From contig JAEMBT020000001.1 in the NCBI GenBank assembly GCA_018873245.2, forward strand, positions 19,222,220 through 19,286,219: a DNA stretch of 64,000 nt. The letters are read 5' to 3'. Below, piece by piece: positions 22,381-35,450 of the stretch. Origin of the DNA: Archegozetes longisetosus. Lineage: Eukaryota > Arthropoda > Arachnida > Sarcoptiformes > Trhypochthoniidae. Made by a program: the position numbers and the translations under genes. Each line of letters opens with the position of its first letter. The stretch's first letter is position 1. The notes under the pieces are model-generated. The model had not been told where the DNA came from. It was given only the letters and a program-made list of their open reading frames with translations, and did no database searches.

Positions 22381-24894
22381 AATACCTTTTTTCGATTGTA
22401 AAAAATTTTCATAAATGATCTATTGTTTTGCTTTAAGGAAATTTTGACATCGAATTTATCTTCTAACCTGTTCTTAAATAAAAACTAATTTTAATAAATA
22501 AAATGTTTTTTGCTGTTGTACCACAGACAATAGAATTTGTATAACTTTCGCAATCATAATTCAATCTAAAGGTTACTATTTTTGAAAAGTTATTTCTTGA
22601 GCTGAATCATCAAACTGAATAAATCCTGAAAAAAAACGAGTAATTCCCTAAATTTGAAACCATTTAATTATTAACTAAAGTTTAAGTTACCATTTTTAAG
22701 GACATGAATATAATAAAAATAATTGAAGTGGCGTTACATTTCTTTCTCAATAATACTGTTTAGTAATGGGATAATGGAGTGATTACTTGTTTCAGAAAGC
22801 CTATTGTTAACAATTATTCCTAAGAAATTATATTTTCATTGCAACCACAACTATGAGAAATTAATCGTCGCAAAGGTAAATTATTTTTCCAGATTTTTGA
22901 AGATTACGCCGCTATTAGCTATTCATAAAACTGATATAACGGTCAACTTAAGACTTGAGACCTCTTCTAAAAATAAGAAGATAAAAATCTAGTCAAACAA
23001 CTTTATAACTGGCATAGAGTTTATAGCAATGGGTCGATTAGCTTTACATTTATTACACATTATGGCCAAAAGCAATTTGTTTGTTAGGAAAAAATACTTG
23101 CCAAGTCGATTGCATGCTGTTCCGGGTTTATAACAACACTGTATTACTTCTGACACTACTTTTCTAAATTGGGTTACATTTCATACTTGCTCTCAACCTA
23201 TTGTTTCAGTTTTTCAAGTTTAATACCCATAGATGCCAGATCATGGACTTGATAATCAGTTATTATATTTGCTAATCAAATATATAATAGAGGTTTTCAT
23301 ATTAATTGTTCTTTATTTCAATGATATATAGATTTTTTGTTTATAAAATCAATTGTTGACTGACATGCGGTGCTATTATCAATCTAATTATACAGTAGTA
23401 TACGTTTAATGAATTTCTCATGTTTTAATCATTTTTTCATATTTTCTAATAAATGATGAGTTCATTGATATTAATTAAATGGAAGAATAAGATTCACGTG
23501 GATTTGACCAGATAAAATATGAAAATGAATTCAAAACCTTGAAAACCGCGTGATCTAAAAGACTAGATTCCACAGCTAATGCAATCTTGAAAAAATGGAT
23601 CGTTCAACTCTGTATGCGAGCAAGTGATCTAAAACAGAAAGATAATTCTTCACTTATTCGATATAATGTTTATCAGCTTTAATTAGCTTTGAGGATGTCT
23701 TAAATTTTGTGCATATGCCAAAAGAGAAGATTAATCCCATTTGAAACATTTTGAAATACTCTAAAATATCCAGGGTTGTGTGTTGCGCAACCAGTATAGC
23801 GTCTACAATGCATATTTTGTGCTGATCTATGTAGGATTTCCTAAAAACATTACGCATTAATATTATAGAGAGTTAAGTCATAGGACCTCAAGCATAATTA
23901 ATATATTGCAACACAATTTCAAGTTCTTAAACTACTTCATTCAGTGGCATTGATTTTAGTTTTAGTTTTTATTTAACAAGATTCCAAATGGATTTTAATG
24001 AAAACTTTGACCCTAGATATAACTTAGATTGAGATGATTTTGGAGAAACCTCTGGCAAATCAAGTTTAATTTATTTGTTTTATTATAAGTGCTTAGTTTA
24101 ATTACATTATTATTTTAAATATGAATGTTTTTTCCGTTTTCTGTTTGATAAACAAATAATAATTTGAAGCACGTAGTCTTGTTCTTTGTAAATCTGATAT
24201 TTTAAACCTTGTTTTTGAATAGCAGTCATTTTGATTAAATTTGAAACATTTCCTTAAATAACAAATGATTTATAACAAAGTATTAGTGAAGGACACGGAC
24301 TTCTCACGAATAAAAAGTATTGTGAGCATTTTCAAAATTTTCTAAAAGTATAACTAGTAAAAGCATGATTTAATCTGCTTTTCACATTAATGTCTCTTTC
24401 TTTTCAAATTTATTTCTCCTAATTCCTCAAAACATTTTATAATACAACTAAAAAATCACCCAATTCTACAATGAATTTATGTTCAATAGGAAAATCCAAG
24501 AAATTATCACAAATAAGTTTTGGTTTTAGGAAATTTTAGCGTTTTATTCAAACTTCTGACAAAAAGATTCCAAACCGAGAATTGTTTGAGTTATACCATA
24601 CATTCATCGCTCAGGAATTATCCCCCAGCTGTAGAATTAAGTGTAGAATTATCAAACCTGAGAATGAAAATAATTCATTTTAAAATCCATCTTAGTCTTC
24701 AATCTAAAGTCACTGGATTGATTAAGTGGAGACTAAAATTTTCAAAAATACTATTAAACATTTCTATTGACTAGTTACATTAAAGCCTTAGTACGAAAAC
24801 GTTTACCAATTATGAAAGTTAGTCCCTTTTTGAATAATTGATTAAAAATGGATAAATAAAATGTTGTTGTCATATATTTTGACAGCTAAATATT
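22381..24894. other. Intergenic region, no gene recognised
   Basis: Between the convergent elongase and gustatory receptor genes. Poly(A) signal-like AATAAA sequences occur near 22480-22500, about 100 bp after the elongase stop. Short open frames (22804-22992, 23654-23857, 24520-24774) show no protein-like composition. Confidence 0.6.
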
Positions 24895-26211
24895 TCAGTG
24901 AATGAGAAAAGACCTGCGAGATTTGTCAGCTGAAAATTCAACCATCAAAACAGTGTAGGATATAAGCAAACTCGTTGTCGTTACGATGAAATGACGGTTT
25001 ATATGAATTAGTCCGAATAGCGAAAGCATTAGTTCTCTTCTACGTATACCTTCGGCCAGTATTTGAAACTAAACAACAAATATATTTGTATTCTAACTAA
25101 ACAAAGTTATATAAAATCTCACTTTTTGACTGAGCCTTGAATTTGGTTGTTCTTCTGAATTGATTCTCATAGCAATTTGATGTAAGAGTTTGACTAATTT
25201 TTGCAAAGAGTAATCAATAGTAGACGTTGAGAAGAGAAAATAGTTGAGTAAAGCTATGTTTAGCGCTTCTTTGATCAAATCGCCAAAATCGAAGCTATCC
25301 CATTGCATATTCATAAGAGTCAATATGCATTGTTGGGCTAATGACATAATTGACCAAAACATAACGATATATATCAAACCCGCTATTTGTCTGAAACACA
25401 ATTCATATTTTCTGAACATTTTCACATAATGAGTGAACCAAATCTCAATCAATTTGACCTCGTTAATTTTCGGTAATTTGTTGTTATTGGTATCTTCCAA
25501 TAACTGTTTGACATGTTTGATAACTCTTCTAATTTTGAATCGAAAAACCCAGGAAAGGGATATATATAGTGAAAGAATGATGGCAAACACGAATACAGCA
25601 ATACACCTGATGATATACAGAAACCTCTCCTTATGGTTATCAGGTGATAGAAAATCTGCTCGACTTTTGACCGAAGAGCCGAAAAAGCTGTAATTCGCAA
25701 AAGTGACAAATACTGCTATAAAAGCAAACATTTTGAGAATCTTCCTACGGACTTTACAGGCACTCGGCGCTGAGCGACAGACTTCACCGACTTGTGGATC
25801 GTTGTCAATGTCTTCCAATAATTGTCTCAATAGTTTTCTTTTCCACCATAATATATCTAATCCAGCGGCTCCGGTTACACATAAGGTCAAAGAGAAAAAT
25901 AAATTCAAGTTTTGATTGAATCGTCTGTCGGGTTTCACTGTGACCATATAGGTATAGCCACTATCGACGAGTATGCCACAATTGACTAGTATCATTATTA
26001 GAAATGCTGCAATTCTCGATAGATTTTTCGGGTAACAATTTCTCTTTGATCGAAGCCTCCATAGACCTGTTGGACCGCCAATAAATCTCAGCATAAACAA
26101 ACTTGGCTTCAAAAATGAATAGCAAAGGTTGCCACAAGGCTTTCTTTCAACTTCAATCTTGTTGATTGTACTGATTTCCATAATGTCTTTGAAGAAACTG
26201 AATCTCAACAT
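24895..26211 (-). CDS. Gustatory receptor-like seven-transmembrane chemoreceptor
   Basis: Probable ligand-gated chemoreceptor of the arthropod gustatory receptor family. Exon 1 is 26211-25123 (363 codons) and exon 2 is 25068-24895 (57 codons and stop), joined in phase 0 across a 54-bp intron (gtgaga...gtttag), giving 420 residues, the normal size. The ATG at 26211 is the first in frame; the frame stays open upstream without another ATG. There are about seven hydrophobic segments and a long basic, amphipathic loop before the last pair, as in this family. The last helix, in exon 2, has SYTVLMVEF, which has the exact spacing of the signature TY-x5-QF with T to S and Q to E. A short terminal exon after a phase-0 intron is the classical gene structure of these receptors. 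The ligand cannot be inferred. Confidence 0.85.
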
Positions 26212-26724
26212 CGTAAAATGCAAATGAATTAGGTGTATAAAGTAACTTGATCAGTTGTCACGCAATTGATGCATATTGTGGTAAAAACAGTTTTAGTTTC
26301 TAAATTGATTGATAAACAAACTTGAATCAAACTTGAATTACCTTCAATTAAAGCACTTAATATGCTTTTTACTAAATGTTTTGTATGAGAAATCAATTAT
26401 GGATGTACTTGAATATTCCACTACTGGCTACAATTATCAGATTCAGTTAGCTATGAAATACCGACATCAAAGAGTCATTATTTACTCGTTTCAACCTTTT
26501 AATACTTACTAATCATACAATCGTTTCATTAGTTAGAGATTAACAAAATTCGTGATTATAAAAGTAAATATTTCAAACAATTTTGTTGTTGGACTTCTTT
26601 TTAGTAATTTTCACCATAAATATGATAATAGATACTTCTTAACTTCAATTTTAGCATTTTTTCCTTTTCAGTCATAACTTATTTTCGTTCATAAATCCCA
26701 AAGTATTGCAAAGTTTTTCTTCAG

Positions 26725-27687
26725 CTATAAAAGTGTGCTCTTCTCGAAAGAATAAATTCCATGAAAAATATGAACGACAGAACACATTATGGCAAATAAC
26801 TAGAAATAAGAAAAAACTCTTTTAGTAAAAAATGATAATATGAATCATTTATTCGTACAGATCCTGTTATTATAACTCCAGTTCTTCCATCAGAAACAGA
26901 ATCAATGAATACCCAAATGCCTGCAATCAGATATAGACCAAAAGCCAAGTAATGGAAAACATAATCCTAAACAATATTAGATTCAAACTTTCATTACTAA
27001 ATCTAATTTATACTGAACTAAATGACAATCTACTCACGAAAGATGTCTTCGGTAGCAATGATTCACTTGTAACTGAAAGCAATGAAGTAATTGACATCAA
27101 GACAATTATATATAAGTAGCAAAAGTTGATGAGTAGAAGAAATAGATCTCCAGTATATATCTTATAACATGTTACTTGATCCGAATATCTGCGATCACTT
27201 TTAGAACATGCGGCAGTTTGAGTCTCAACCAGTACTAATATGAGACATATTAGAGACAATAACTACAACAAAAGTATAAGAAATACATAAGAAATACATA
27301 AGAAAACATAACTATTTTTACAACTAGAGAGAGTTTTCAAAAAATAAGATAACGTTTTCATAGTTTAATCCTCTTTTAGTGCTTGCAAAATGGCCAAAAA
27401 ACTTGAATTAACTTATTTTAAGACAGGAAACACTAAAATGGAAACAAGTTCGACAAGTTTGTCATATTATTTTAGGGTATATTAAATGTGAAGGAGGAAT
27501 AAAAGCTACGAGAGAGTATTATCAGAAAACAGTTAAAATAACGTTGCAAATAACTAACCAAAAGCAATAACTTCAATAATCCAAGTCTACTGGTCACAAA
27601 ACTAGTGTTCAAATCAAAATCCAAAAACTGATATTTATTTCTAGTGGTCAAATAACTAGTCATACGAACAGAAGGTCCAGTCGACAT
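26725..27687 (-). CDS. MARVEL-domain tetra-span membrane protein
   Basis: Small membrane protein of the MARVEL type (MAL, plasmolipin and CKLF-like proteins), generally linked to membrane apposition and vesicle traffic. Four exons, all phase 0: 27687-27559, 27262-27038, 26966-26859 and 26799-26725, giving 178 residues. The four expected membrane helices are seen: RLGLLKLLLL running across the first junction into LSLICLILVLVE; GDLFLLLINFCYLYIIVLMS; VFHYLAFGLYLIAGIWVFID; and LFAIMCSVVHIFHGIYSF. The N-terminus is short and polar and the C-terminus ends a few residues after helix 4. Two Cys lie in the first extracellular loop (AACSKSD, VTCY). It lies upstream of the receptor gene on the same strand with about 0.5 kb between them. 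Its specific role is unknown. Confidence 0.82.
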
Positions 27688-29794
27688 ACTCTCGAATTAT
27701 CTGTAGAACTTATTTTAGAAACACCTCAATATTGAATGAAGAACTTTTTTGGTTAATAGAGTTTACTCTGCGCTGCCAGAACTTCAAAATTGGAAAATGA
27801 GTGGGCCTTAAGGTCGCGATCATATCTTTACCTTTTGATAAAAGTTTGCCTTCCATTAGCAGAGGTACTCAATATTGCGTGGGATTCGCATTCAAGTTTG
27901 GGCCCAAACTTTTTTTCAAGCAATACAACAAAAATGATTTTATGCATAATTAACTTGTCAACGTTGTGTACTTTAATCGTGATATTGCTTTTAATTGATT
28001 TTATCTTATCTTTTCACAAATATAGAGCAAAATCTGAAGTCAATCACTGTTTTACTTGTGATTATCTTTTCGAAATAACAAAAGTAAGAGATAGATCATT
28101 TTCGCCTGTAATTATTTAAATTGCAGTTTCATGTGTTCAATTTAATCATTACAATAGATTAGCATAAATTCCTCTTTATTGAAACAAAAATAGTATAATT
28201 GTTTATTTCGAAACTCAAGGTTTTAGATTGAAGTTTGCGTTTATTGAAATTAGTTGAGCTTATCTTTCAATTTTTATGCATTCTGTCACATCCTTTTCGA
28301 GTGAATCTTTTTAGCTTTCAAAATAAAAATGATCAGGCGTGCTATGATTCTCGTTTTCTTTTAAGCAATTCAATCAAAATATATATAAAAGCTGTGAATA
28401 AAATGACTTTTTTGTCAGACTAATACTGAGATTGTAATTTCGCAAAACTACTTATACTTGTGCTTTTTTAAAAATTTGTTTAGTCTTAGCTAATACATAT
28501 CTCTTGAAATAACTGAAGTAGTTTTGAGCAGATATAACCTAGTTAATTTCCCATTATTATTTTTTAATTATGTATTATGTAAGTTTGATTTTAAGATATT
28601 TGGTTTATGTAAAGTATTTGACATTTCCTTTTACAAAAGTTCGACAAAGTTTCGTGTATTTTGAACAAAAATGTAAAGTACAAGTAATTAGAAGTTATAA
28701 TAAGAGAATAGAAAAAGCATAAAAATCCTTGAATAAAGAGATTTTCATATTTGTACTAATCATATGATTATATTGTTGAGTGTTCATATAATAGTATATC
28801 ATATGACAGGCTAATTAACATGTAATAAATCGGATGTCTATATAGATTTATTCAAGTATTAGACGATTAGCGTCACATATGATCACAAATTATCTGATAC
28901 ACGAAGATAACACAAAGATGACTAAAAGTTTTTGCTTTAAAAATTTGCATTAAATTAGCAAAATATGTGAGGTTTAAGAAAAGATAATTTTACTCTCAAA
29001 ATTACAATGAATGACTGCCTCAAACTGATAGGCATAATGAATAACTTCAGTAAGATTCCATTGAAAAGCACTTAGTTTAACTTTACATTTCTATTTGCAA
29101 ATCATTAAATTAGCTCAAATATTCTTATTTCGCAATAGTTTTATCTTTAATGACTGAACAAATGGACTCCATTGAGCAATAGCTTAATAGGATTCATATT
29201 AAATACTTAATTGAGGCTTCATTATTGGTTTGTGGTAACTTCAAATTAGACTCAAATCTAATCTACCAAATTGATTGCCTTTGAGAGATTTTATTCAAAT
29301 TTAGTTTTGAACCAAATAGATTTCTAAAAGTTTTTGAAACTTTGGAATGCAAAGAATAGATCTGGAAAAACCAACAAAGAACGATATGTTTAGAAAAATT
29401 GTCTTCCCTTGTATTCAAGGAAACAAATACGACAAAACGTTAGTATTATCCATAAAAATATTTCTTTAATTCGCAGTATTGCACATGAATGTGAAGCATT
29501 TTAATTGAAAGTTAAGTAGGAAATTATTGATAATAGTAATTACTGTTGAATCAAACAGAACAGTAAAAAGACTAAATCAAAAGTTTGTGCAACGGATATT
29601 GGCAACAATGACTTTCTAAAGGTCAGTGCATTTTTCTAGTGCTACTATTTTCAGATTTTTTCATACTTCAAGTTCACGTTGATTCGTACAACTATAAAAG
29701 TATGAGAACTTTCACTTACAAATCAATCAGCTCTCGGGACAAACAAATATTACATTTTAGTAAATATTGTGTAGTGAAATTGTGTTGCGAAAAA
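27688..29794. other. Intergenic region, no gene recognised
   Basis: Divergent upstream region shared by the MARVEL gene (minus) and the Gly/Ala-rich gene (plus). Open frames at 27790-28119 and 28235-28423 show no family resemblance and no splice partners. Confidence 0.6.
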
Positions 29795-30737
29795 ATGCTT
29801 TTCAAGTTTGTAAGTGTATACTTCCAGAGTATACAAGTATTTCAGAGTTTGTTTTTTAACTATAACTTTTTTCTATCAATTTTGCGAACATAGTTGATTC
29901 TCGCTCTTTTCGTGAGTGCCATAATCGCACAAGAAGTTGAGGACGCCGATCAATTCGAAAGCGTAGACGAATTAGAAGAGGCTGCGAGTGACCAAGACTT
30001 GGCTGTGGCCGAAACAGGAGCTGCAGGAAAGGGTGCCGGAGCAGCAGCCGCTGGTGCAGGAGGTTTCAAGAAGGGAGCAGCTGCTGGATTTGCAGGCGGT
30101 GCAAAGGGTAATCATTTCAAATAACATCAAATTTAACAATAAAATCAATGTTGGATTTAATTTCAATTTGAATCATTCGCAACAATAGGTGCAGCTGCAG
30201 CTGGTGCTAAAGCAGCTAAAGGTAAAAATCAATTAATCAGTTCAAACTATCCAAAATTGACTGTTCTTCAACTTATTAGGAGGAGCTTTCGCTGCGGGCG
30301 GTGCTGCCGGAGCTGCAGGTTTCAAGAAAGGTGGCAAAGCTGGTAAATTCGGTGCTGCTGCCGGAAAGTTCGGTAAATTCGGCAAAAAGGGAGCTTTCGG
30401 TAAAGCATTCGCTGCCGGACATAATCACAAGTTTGGTGCCGTCAAGACCTTCGGTACAGCCCAAGGATTCAAGTTTGGCAAAGCTGGTGGTGCTTTTGCT
30501 GCTGGTGGAGCTGCAGGTGCAGCAGGCAAGAAGGGTGGCTGGGCTGGAGCTGCTGGCGCTGCAGGAGCTAAAGCAGGCAAAAAGGGAGGCAAAAAGGCAT
30601 TCGCAGCCGCAGCAGGCGCTAAGGCTGGAGCTAAAGCTTTCGCGGCCGCTGGTGCCAAAGGCGGCAAATTCGGTGCAGCCGGAGCTAAGGGCTTCAAGGG
30701 AGCCAAAGCTGGCGCTGGTAAAGGTCTTTTGGGTTAA
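29795..30737 (+). CDS. Secreted Gly/Ala/Lys-rich low-complexity protein
   Basis: Four exons (29795-29809, 29894-30107, 30189-30221, 30280-30737), with consistent phases, encode 239 residues. The first exon is only five codons and completes a clear signal peptide, MLFKFLILALFVSAIIAQ. Next comes an acidic stretch of about 30 residues (EVEDADQFESVDELEEAASD), then about 185 residues built almost only of G, A, K and F, with recurring GGAAGAAG, KFG, KKG and GAKAG. There is one Trp, two His and no Cys. The repeat domain is much richer in G and C than its surroundings because of codon content. It resembles silk, cuticle or glue proteins in composition, with an acidic propeptide-like part and a strongly basic body. 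No named family can be claimed. It would act outside the cell. Confidence 0.8.
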
Positions 30738-31309
30738 ATTAACTAGCTTTATTTTAACTAGTATTGAATCTGAATCCCTAATACAATTAAATTTATATTT
30801 AATGATTTTTAGCTCAATTTGTAAATATAACAAACCACTTTTAAACTTAAAGTTATCTCTTTAGTTTAGCTATACCTATATCCTTAAAAACTTATTTTTT
30901 CTTTCTTTTCGAAATCCAATTTTTCATTTTGATTCTTTGATTAATACTTTAGACATTTAGTGTTCTGACAAAGAGTCCATGAAAATGTTGTAAGTTTTTA
31001 AGAATACTAAAGATATTTCTTTTTTTCTTATATTATTAAAACAAAATTTTCTCTGTAAATAACTGCAAAGTTGATGAATAAATCAAACTTAACGCAAATA
31101 AATGACAAAACTATTTTTATTATTTTGAACAATAGTTTATAAGAAAGTTTACAAGTACACAATCATTTATTAGATGTGAATAAGAAATTTCAATCTAATT
31201 AATAAATAGGTGATTGGACACAAGTACATAAGCTTTAAATCAACGTTAATTCTCATTTCTTATGCTTGCCTTTAGGACCAGAGAAGTAGTTTATGATTTC
31301 TAATAAACT

Positions 31310-33150
31310 TCAACATATTTCGAACTCACTAACACTTCGCATAACAATTCCTTCATTTGGATATCGAGGACAGAACTTTCGCGTTTGGTTATTTCTAGCC
31401 CTTAAGAATATATGGACACAGAATTGTTGGCAAATATCAAAATCAAATAATATAAAATACTTACTCTTTATCTGTAATCCAAATTGGCTCAATACTGATA
31501 TTCTCAACAAATAATTGATAATCTCTGGATTGATCTAATGATCCCATGTTGATATTATCCCAAAGAACATGAAGTCCAGTCAAACTAGACAAATCATTTT
31601 TATCAGTAGTCGCTAAGAAATGGTTTGTAGCGTTGTATTTAAATTGGTGTGCTCTAAAAACATAAAGTTTAGACTTAAATCTTGAGTAACATGTATAATT
31701 AAAATAGTAATAATACCCCGATAAGTCTAGTTGTGCGTCTCCATTGTCCGCGTGGGCTATCAAAGTCAAGTTCCCGAATTGAGAAGTGAAAAGGTTTTGT
31801 GGATGTGATACAAGTCTGACTTGAACGTGATACTGACGCACTATAAAGAAAGTTATTTCAAACTTTATATTAAATCATACTTCATTCAAAGTTTGTCAAA
31901 TACAACAGGTTTAATCTCTTACAGCAATAATGATACTCTTGAGATCCCATTTTCAAATAGACTTTCACTGTTTCATTTTGTTCTTCAACTTCAGACTTCA
32001 GTTCTTCAGCTCTTGGACCTAAAACAGCACATCGCTGTCCATCAAGGCATTGATTGCATTGTCCTGACAGATATGTAGAATAATCGCTACACGTATAAGC
32101 GATTGGTGTACACAATTTGTTTCTTATGGCTTCGATGTAGAAATCAATAGATTGTTGGTGATCACAAAACACAAAATTCCAGATTCCATGGATTGCAGTG
32201 TCGTATTTGAATTCTTCTAATTTTCTTTGGTTGCTGCAATGCGGCTGCTGATGACCACCATTTGGATAGAAGGCCAGATGACCAATTGGTTCACTTGTTC
32301 CAAATTCAAACTCAGATAATTTTCTTGAATCTGTATTTATAGTGTCGACGAATTGTGCGTCACTTTTATCAAGTTTCACTTCTTTAGGTAAGCCATCGAA
32401 ATAGAGCCCAGAAGGGGATAGTCCTGTGATTCGGCCTAGAGTTCCGTTCAATCTTTTACCCGCATATCCAGCCACATGTGATCCGAGACTATGTCCTATC
32501 AATTGAATGGATGAGAGCGAAATTGATGTTGTTTTCTATTTAAAAACAATAAGTCTCGATATTTAGCATTCACTAATAGAAGTTTCAGATTTTCGCAAAA
32601 TCATTCATTTAAACTCACTTCCAATGATCTGATAAGTTGTGCCACTTGCGCGCCGACAACCCTTGCGTTGGCCACCGCTTGGGGATATTCTGTGGCCCCT
32701 TCACTCCAATCAACAATTATTACATTTAATGGTTCTCTCTCTAACAGAGCAGTAGTCATAGCTTGAACCCAATTTGTTATCCAATTCATACTGTCCAGAA
32801 ATCCATGAATTATCATTTTGGTACTCAACTTTGCGTTAAAAGTTGAATTGCGAATACTCCCTTCGTTTGTCGAACTCAATTCTATCGAGTTTTCGATATT
32901 TTTGTTCGAGTAGAGAACAAATTTAGTATTTATTGCTCTCGGTGACTGTGGCAGTAAATTTATTGGCCTAAGATTTGAACTGAAAAATGCACCACCATTG
33001 CTAAAACAGCCCAATTCATCATAACATACTTGTTGTTCACCTGTAATTAAAGTTTAAAATTATATAAAACAGACTTGAGCTTCAAACTGAAAGCAACTCA
33101 CAAGCAATGTATGAGAAAATTGAAAGCATAACAATCAATATTTGAATCAT
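31310..33150 (-). CDS. Pancreatic lipase-family protein with PLAT domain; catalytic Asp replaced
   Basis: Six exons (33150-33102, 33040-32619, 32535-31923, 31840-31717, 31653-31465, 31400-31310), all phases matching, give 495 residues. Signal peptide MIQILIVMLSIFSYIAC, then the family start VCYDELGCF, the strand TKMIIHGFLDS and NVIIVDWSEG, then the nucleophile elbow LIGHSLGSH (Ser173). The catalytic His is His283 in CDHQQS. The catalytic Asp, expected in ITGLDP 24 residues after the Ser, is Ser197 here (ITGLSPSG, codon 32416-32418). Cys-rich loops follow, and a C-terminal PLAT-like beta domain from about residue 350 to the end. Normally these enzymes hydrolyse triglycerides or phospholipids outside the cell. 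With the Asp lost, this one may be inactive or use another acidic residue. Small introns of 54-82 bp. Confidence 0.92.
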
Positions 33151-35450
33151 TATGACTGGTGTCAATGTAGTCAATACTGGGGTATGAGTGTCTTGAGGAA
33201 TGATTTTTATAGTCCATTTAAGTCCTGTCTGATTGACATTATTTCATAAGAATGGTTACGAGTTGAAAATGATACTATAGAATTTGGACTTTAGCATTTA
33301 GAAAACAAATCTTATTCATTGAGAAAATAATCATCAACAGACAACTCATAACAGTTAAGTATATTAATAAATAGATGCTATAGATACTACAAACGGTTAC
33401 TATAAATAAATTACACATGTATTCATATAGTCTCTGATACAATTTGATAAACCTGTAAAAAGTACACAAGATTGTGACTTAAATTCCGCTGTTCAATCGT
33501 AGTCCAAACTAACTCTGATAAGTTATTGCACTCTTTGTAGAAAATAGACTTTAGTTCGATTAAAGTTCACAATTTGTGAAAAAATTATAATATTGTACAA
33601 GTACTCAACGACTAGAGATCTTGTGATCGATCCCTCTTTTCTCATCGCTTATGCAACTGATTAAATTGATCAAAGATCATAAGTCAATTTTTGTAACTGC
33701 AAGTTTTAGAAAGTTGAAAGGAAGAGAAGCAATCATTGTATACTTTTGATAAAGTTTCGATAGATTCTTAGAAAATATTTAAAAATCAATACTGACGCAT
33801 AAAATACAGCTAAAAATTAAAGTTTCGAATCGTATCATTTTAATTATTTGTCTCATTTTATTCAATTAAAATCTCTTAATTTGAATATTTCGATAGAACT
33901 ACACTCAAAATATTAATTAAAAGAAGTTAAACCAAAGTCACTATAAAATAGTTGACAAATTAAAGATATGATAAAAATATGATAGGGATGAATATTAAAT
34001 AGGTATGAATTAAATATGAATTTCTGTTACTAATAAGCTGGCAATCGTAAATAAGCTTGTCAAAAGGAAATCTTATTTCTACAACAGATGTGTTACTGAA
34101 AACGGTTAATTTGTCAAAAGTTATTTTGATAGAAAACATTCTAAAAATTTATTAAATTTGCTTGAAGCTAGCTCGTATCAATCCTTAAATTGCCCGAAAA
34201 AACTGTTTTGAACTTGATAAACTTTACGGAGAGAAGGCGAATATCAGGCATACTTCAATGCATACACACACTGATTGACCTATAATTTATGTTAAGGAAA
34301 AGCCATTGACTCGCAGGATTGTATCTATATCTCAAATCTAAATTCAAATATGATGTGGTTGAAATACAATTTCACATATTCTTTTTAGAAATTCATATTT
34401 ATTTATCAACTCGATAATTGTCTTACAGTCTTGAAATTAACTTCTAAAGCCATAATTTTCATAAGTTCCAATTTACTGGATGTCAGGTGTCTAGTAATTT
34501 AATCGATCTTTAAGAATAGGCTTATTCTCTCAAACGAACATAAGTTAAATGCCAACTATAATAGTATAAAATATTGTTTTTAGCTCAAAAACGGTTTAGT
34601 TTTGTGTTAACTTGATTTAAATTCACCCAAAAATATTAGCAAATCAATGGTAATCATTACAAATTCTAATAATAAAATTAGTGTATCACATCTTAAATTT
34701 GGTCTAACATTGGCTTAAGTTAGTAAGTGTTACAACTGTCAATGTTCTTCTTAAGATAGCTTTCAATTGTGAATAATTCAAATGTGCATAGCTTAATGTG
34801 ATTGTGTTCTATAGAATAATTGACAGCTTCATCCTCAACACATTTAAGCGTTGAAAATTGTTTTCAACTATATTTTCCTCGTCTTATACGTGACAACCAT
34901 CACATCGCATCTGAAAAATCACAAAACAACTTTTCGAAAAAGTTTCAGTCAAAAATACAACGAAATACAAGAACGATTAACATTTAATCAAATGTAAACT
35001 ATCAAACTATGATTTTAAATAATTAAAATTTTGACATTTCTAAAAATTGTAATAGACTAAGTTCAAACTACCTTGATTACATCCGCAACAAATAATTTTG
35101 CTTATAAGTCAGTTAAAATACCGGATTTATAGTCTGAGCACTTTTCATTGAATTTAATAATCAGACTTAATTAGAGAAATTGTTTCCCATAATTCATTGT
35201 CGCATATATTAAACTATATTGAAATTCACTAAACCATATCCCAGTTACCAAGTAGAAAAAAGCAAATAAACCATAAAAACAGAAGTACAGCACAAATTTT
35301 GCCCTACAATACTTTCAAGTCTATTTACAAGACCTTTACATTTCTTGTTTAGTTTAATCGACTTTCTGTGAATAAGTTTTGTTTAAGTATATTATGTTAA
35401 AAAATTGACTTGATTGTGTTTTGTTGTATTACTAAACTCCTATTGCAATA
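33151..35450. other. Intergenic region, no gene recognised
   Basis: Divergent upstream region of the lipase (minus) and desaturase 3 (plus). AT-rich, with no reliable open frame or paired inverted repeats noticed. Confidence 0.6.

Noticed and set aside
27790-28119. 109-codon frame with a hydrophobic stretch
   Set aside because: Biased, no family signature, no conserved neighbours; probably chance in AT-rich DNA.
30276-30833. Long frames on the minus strand and in another plus frame over the Gly/Ala-rich gene
   Set aside because: They are shadows of the GC-rich repetitive codons of the real gene.
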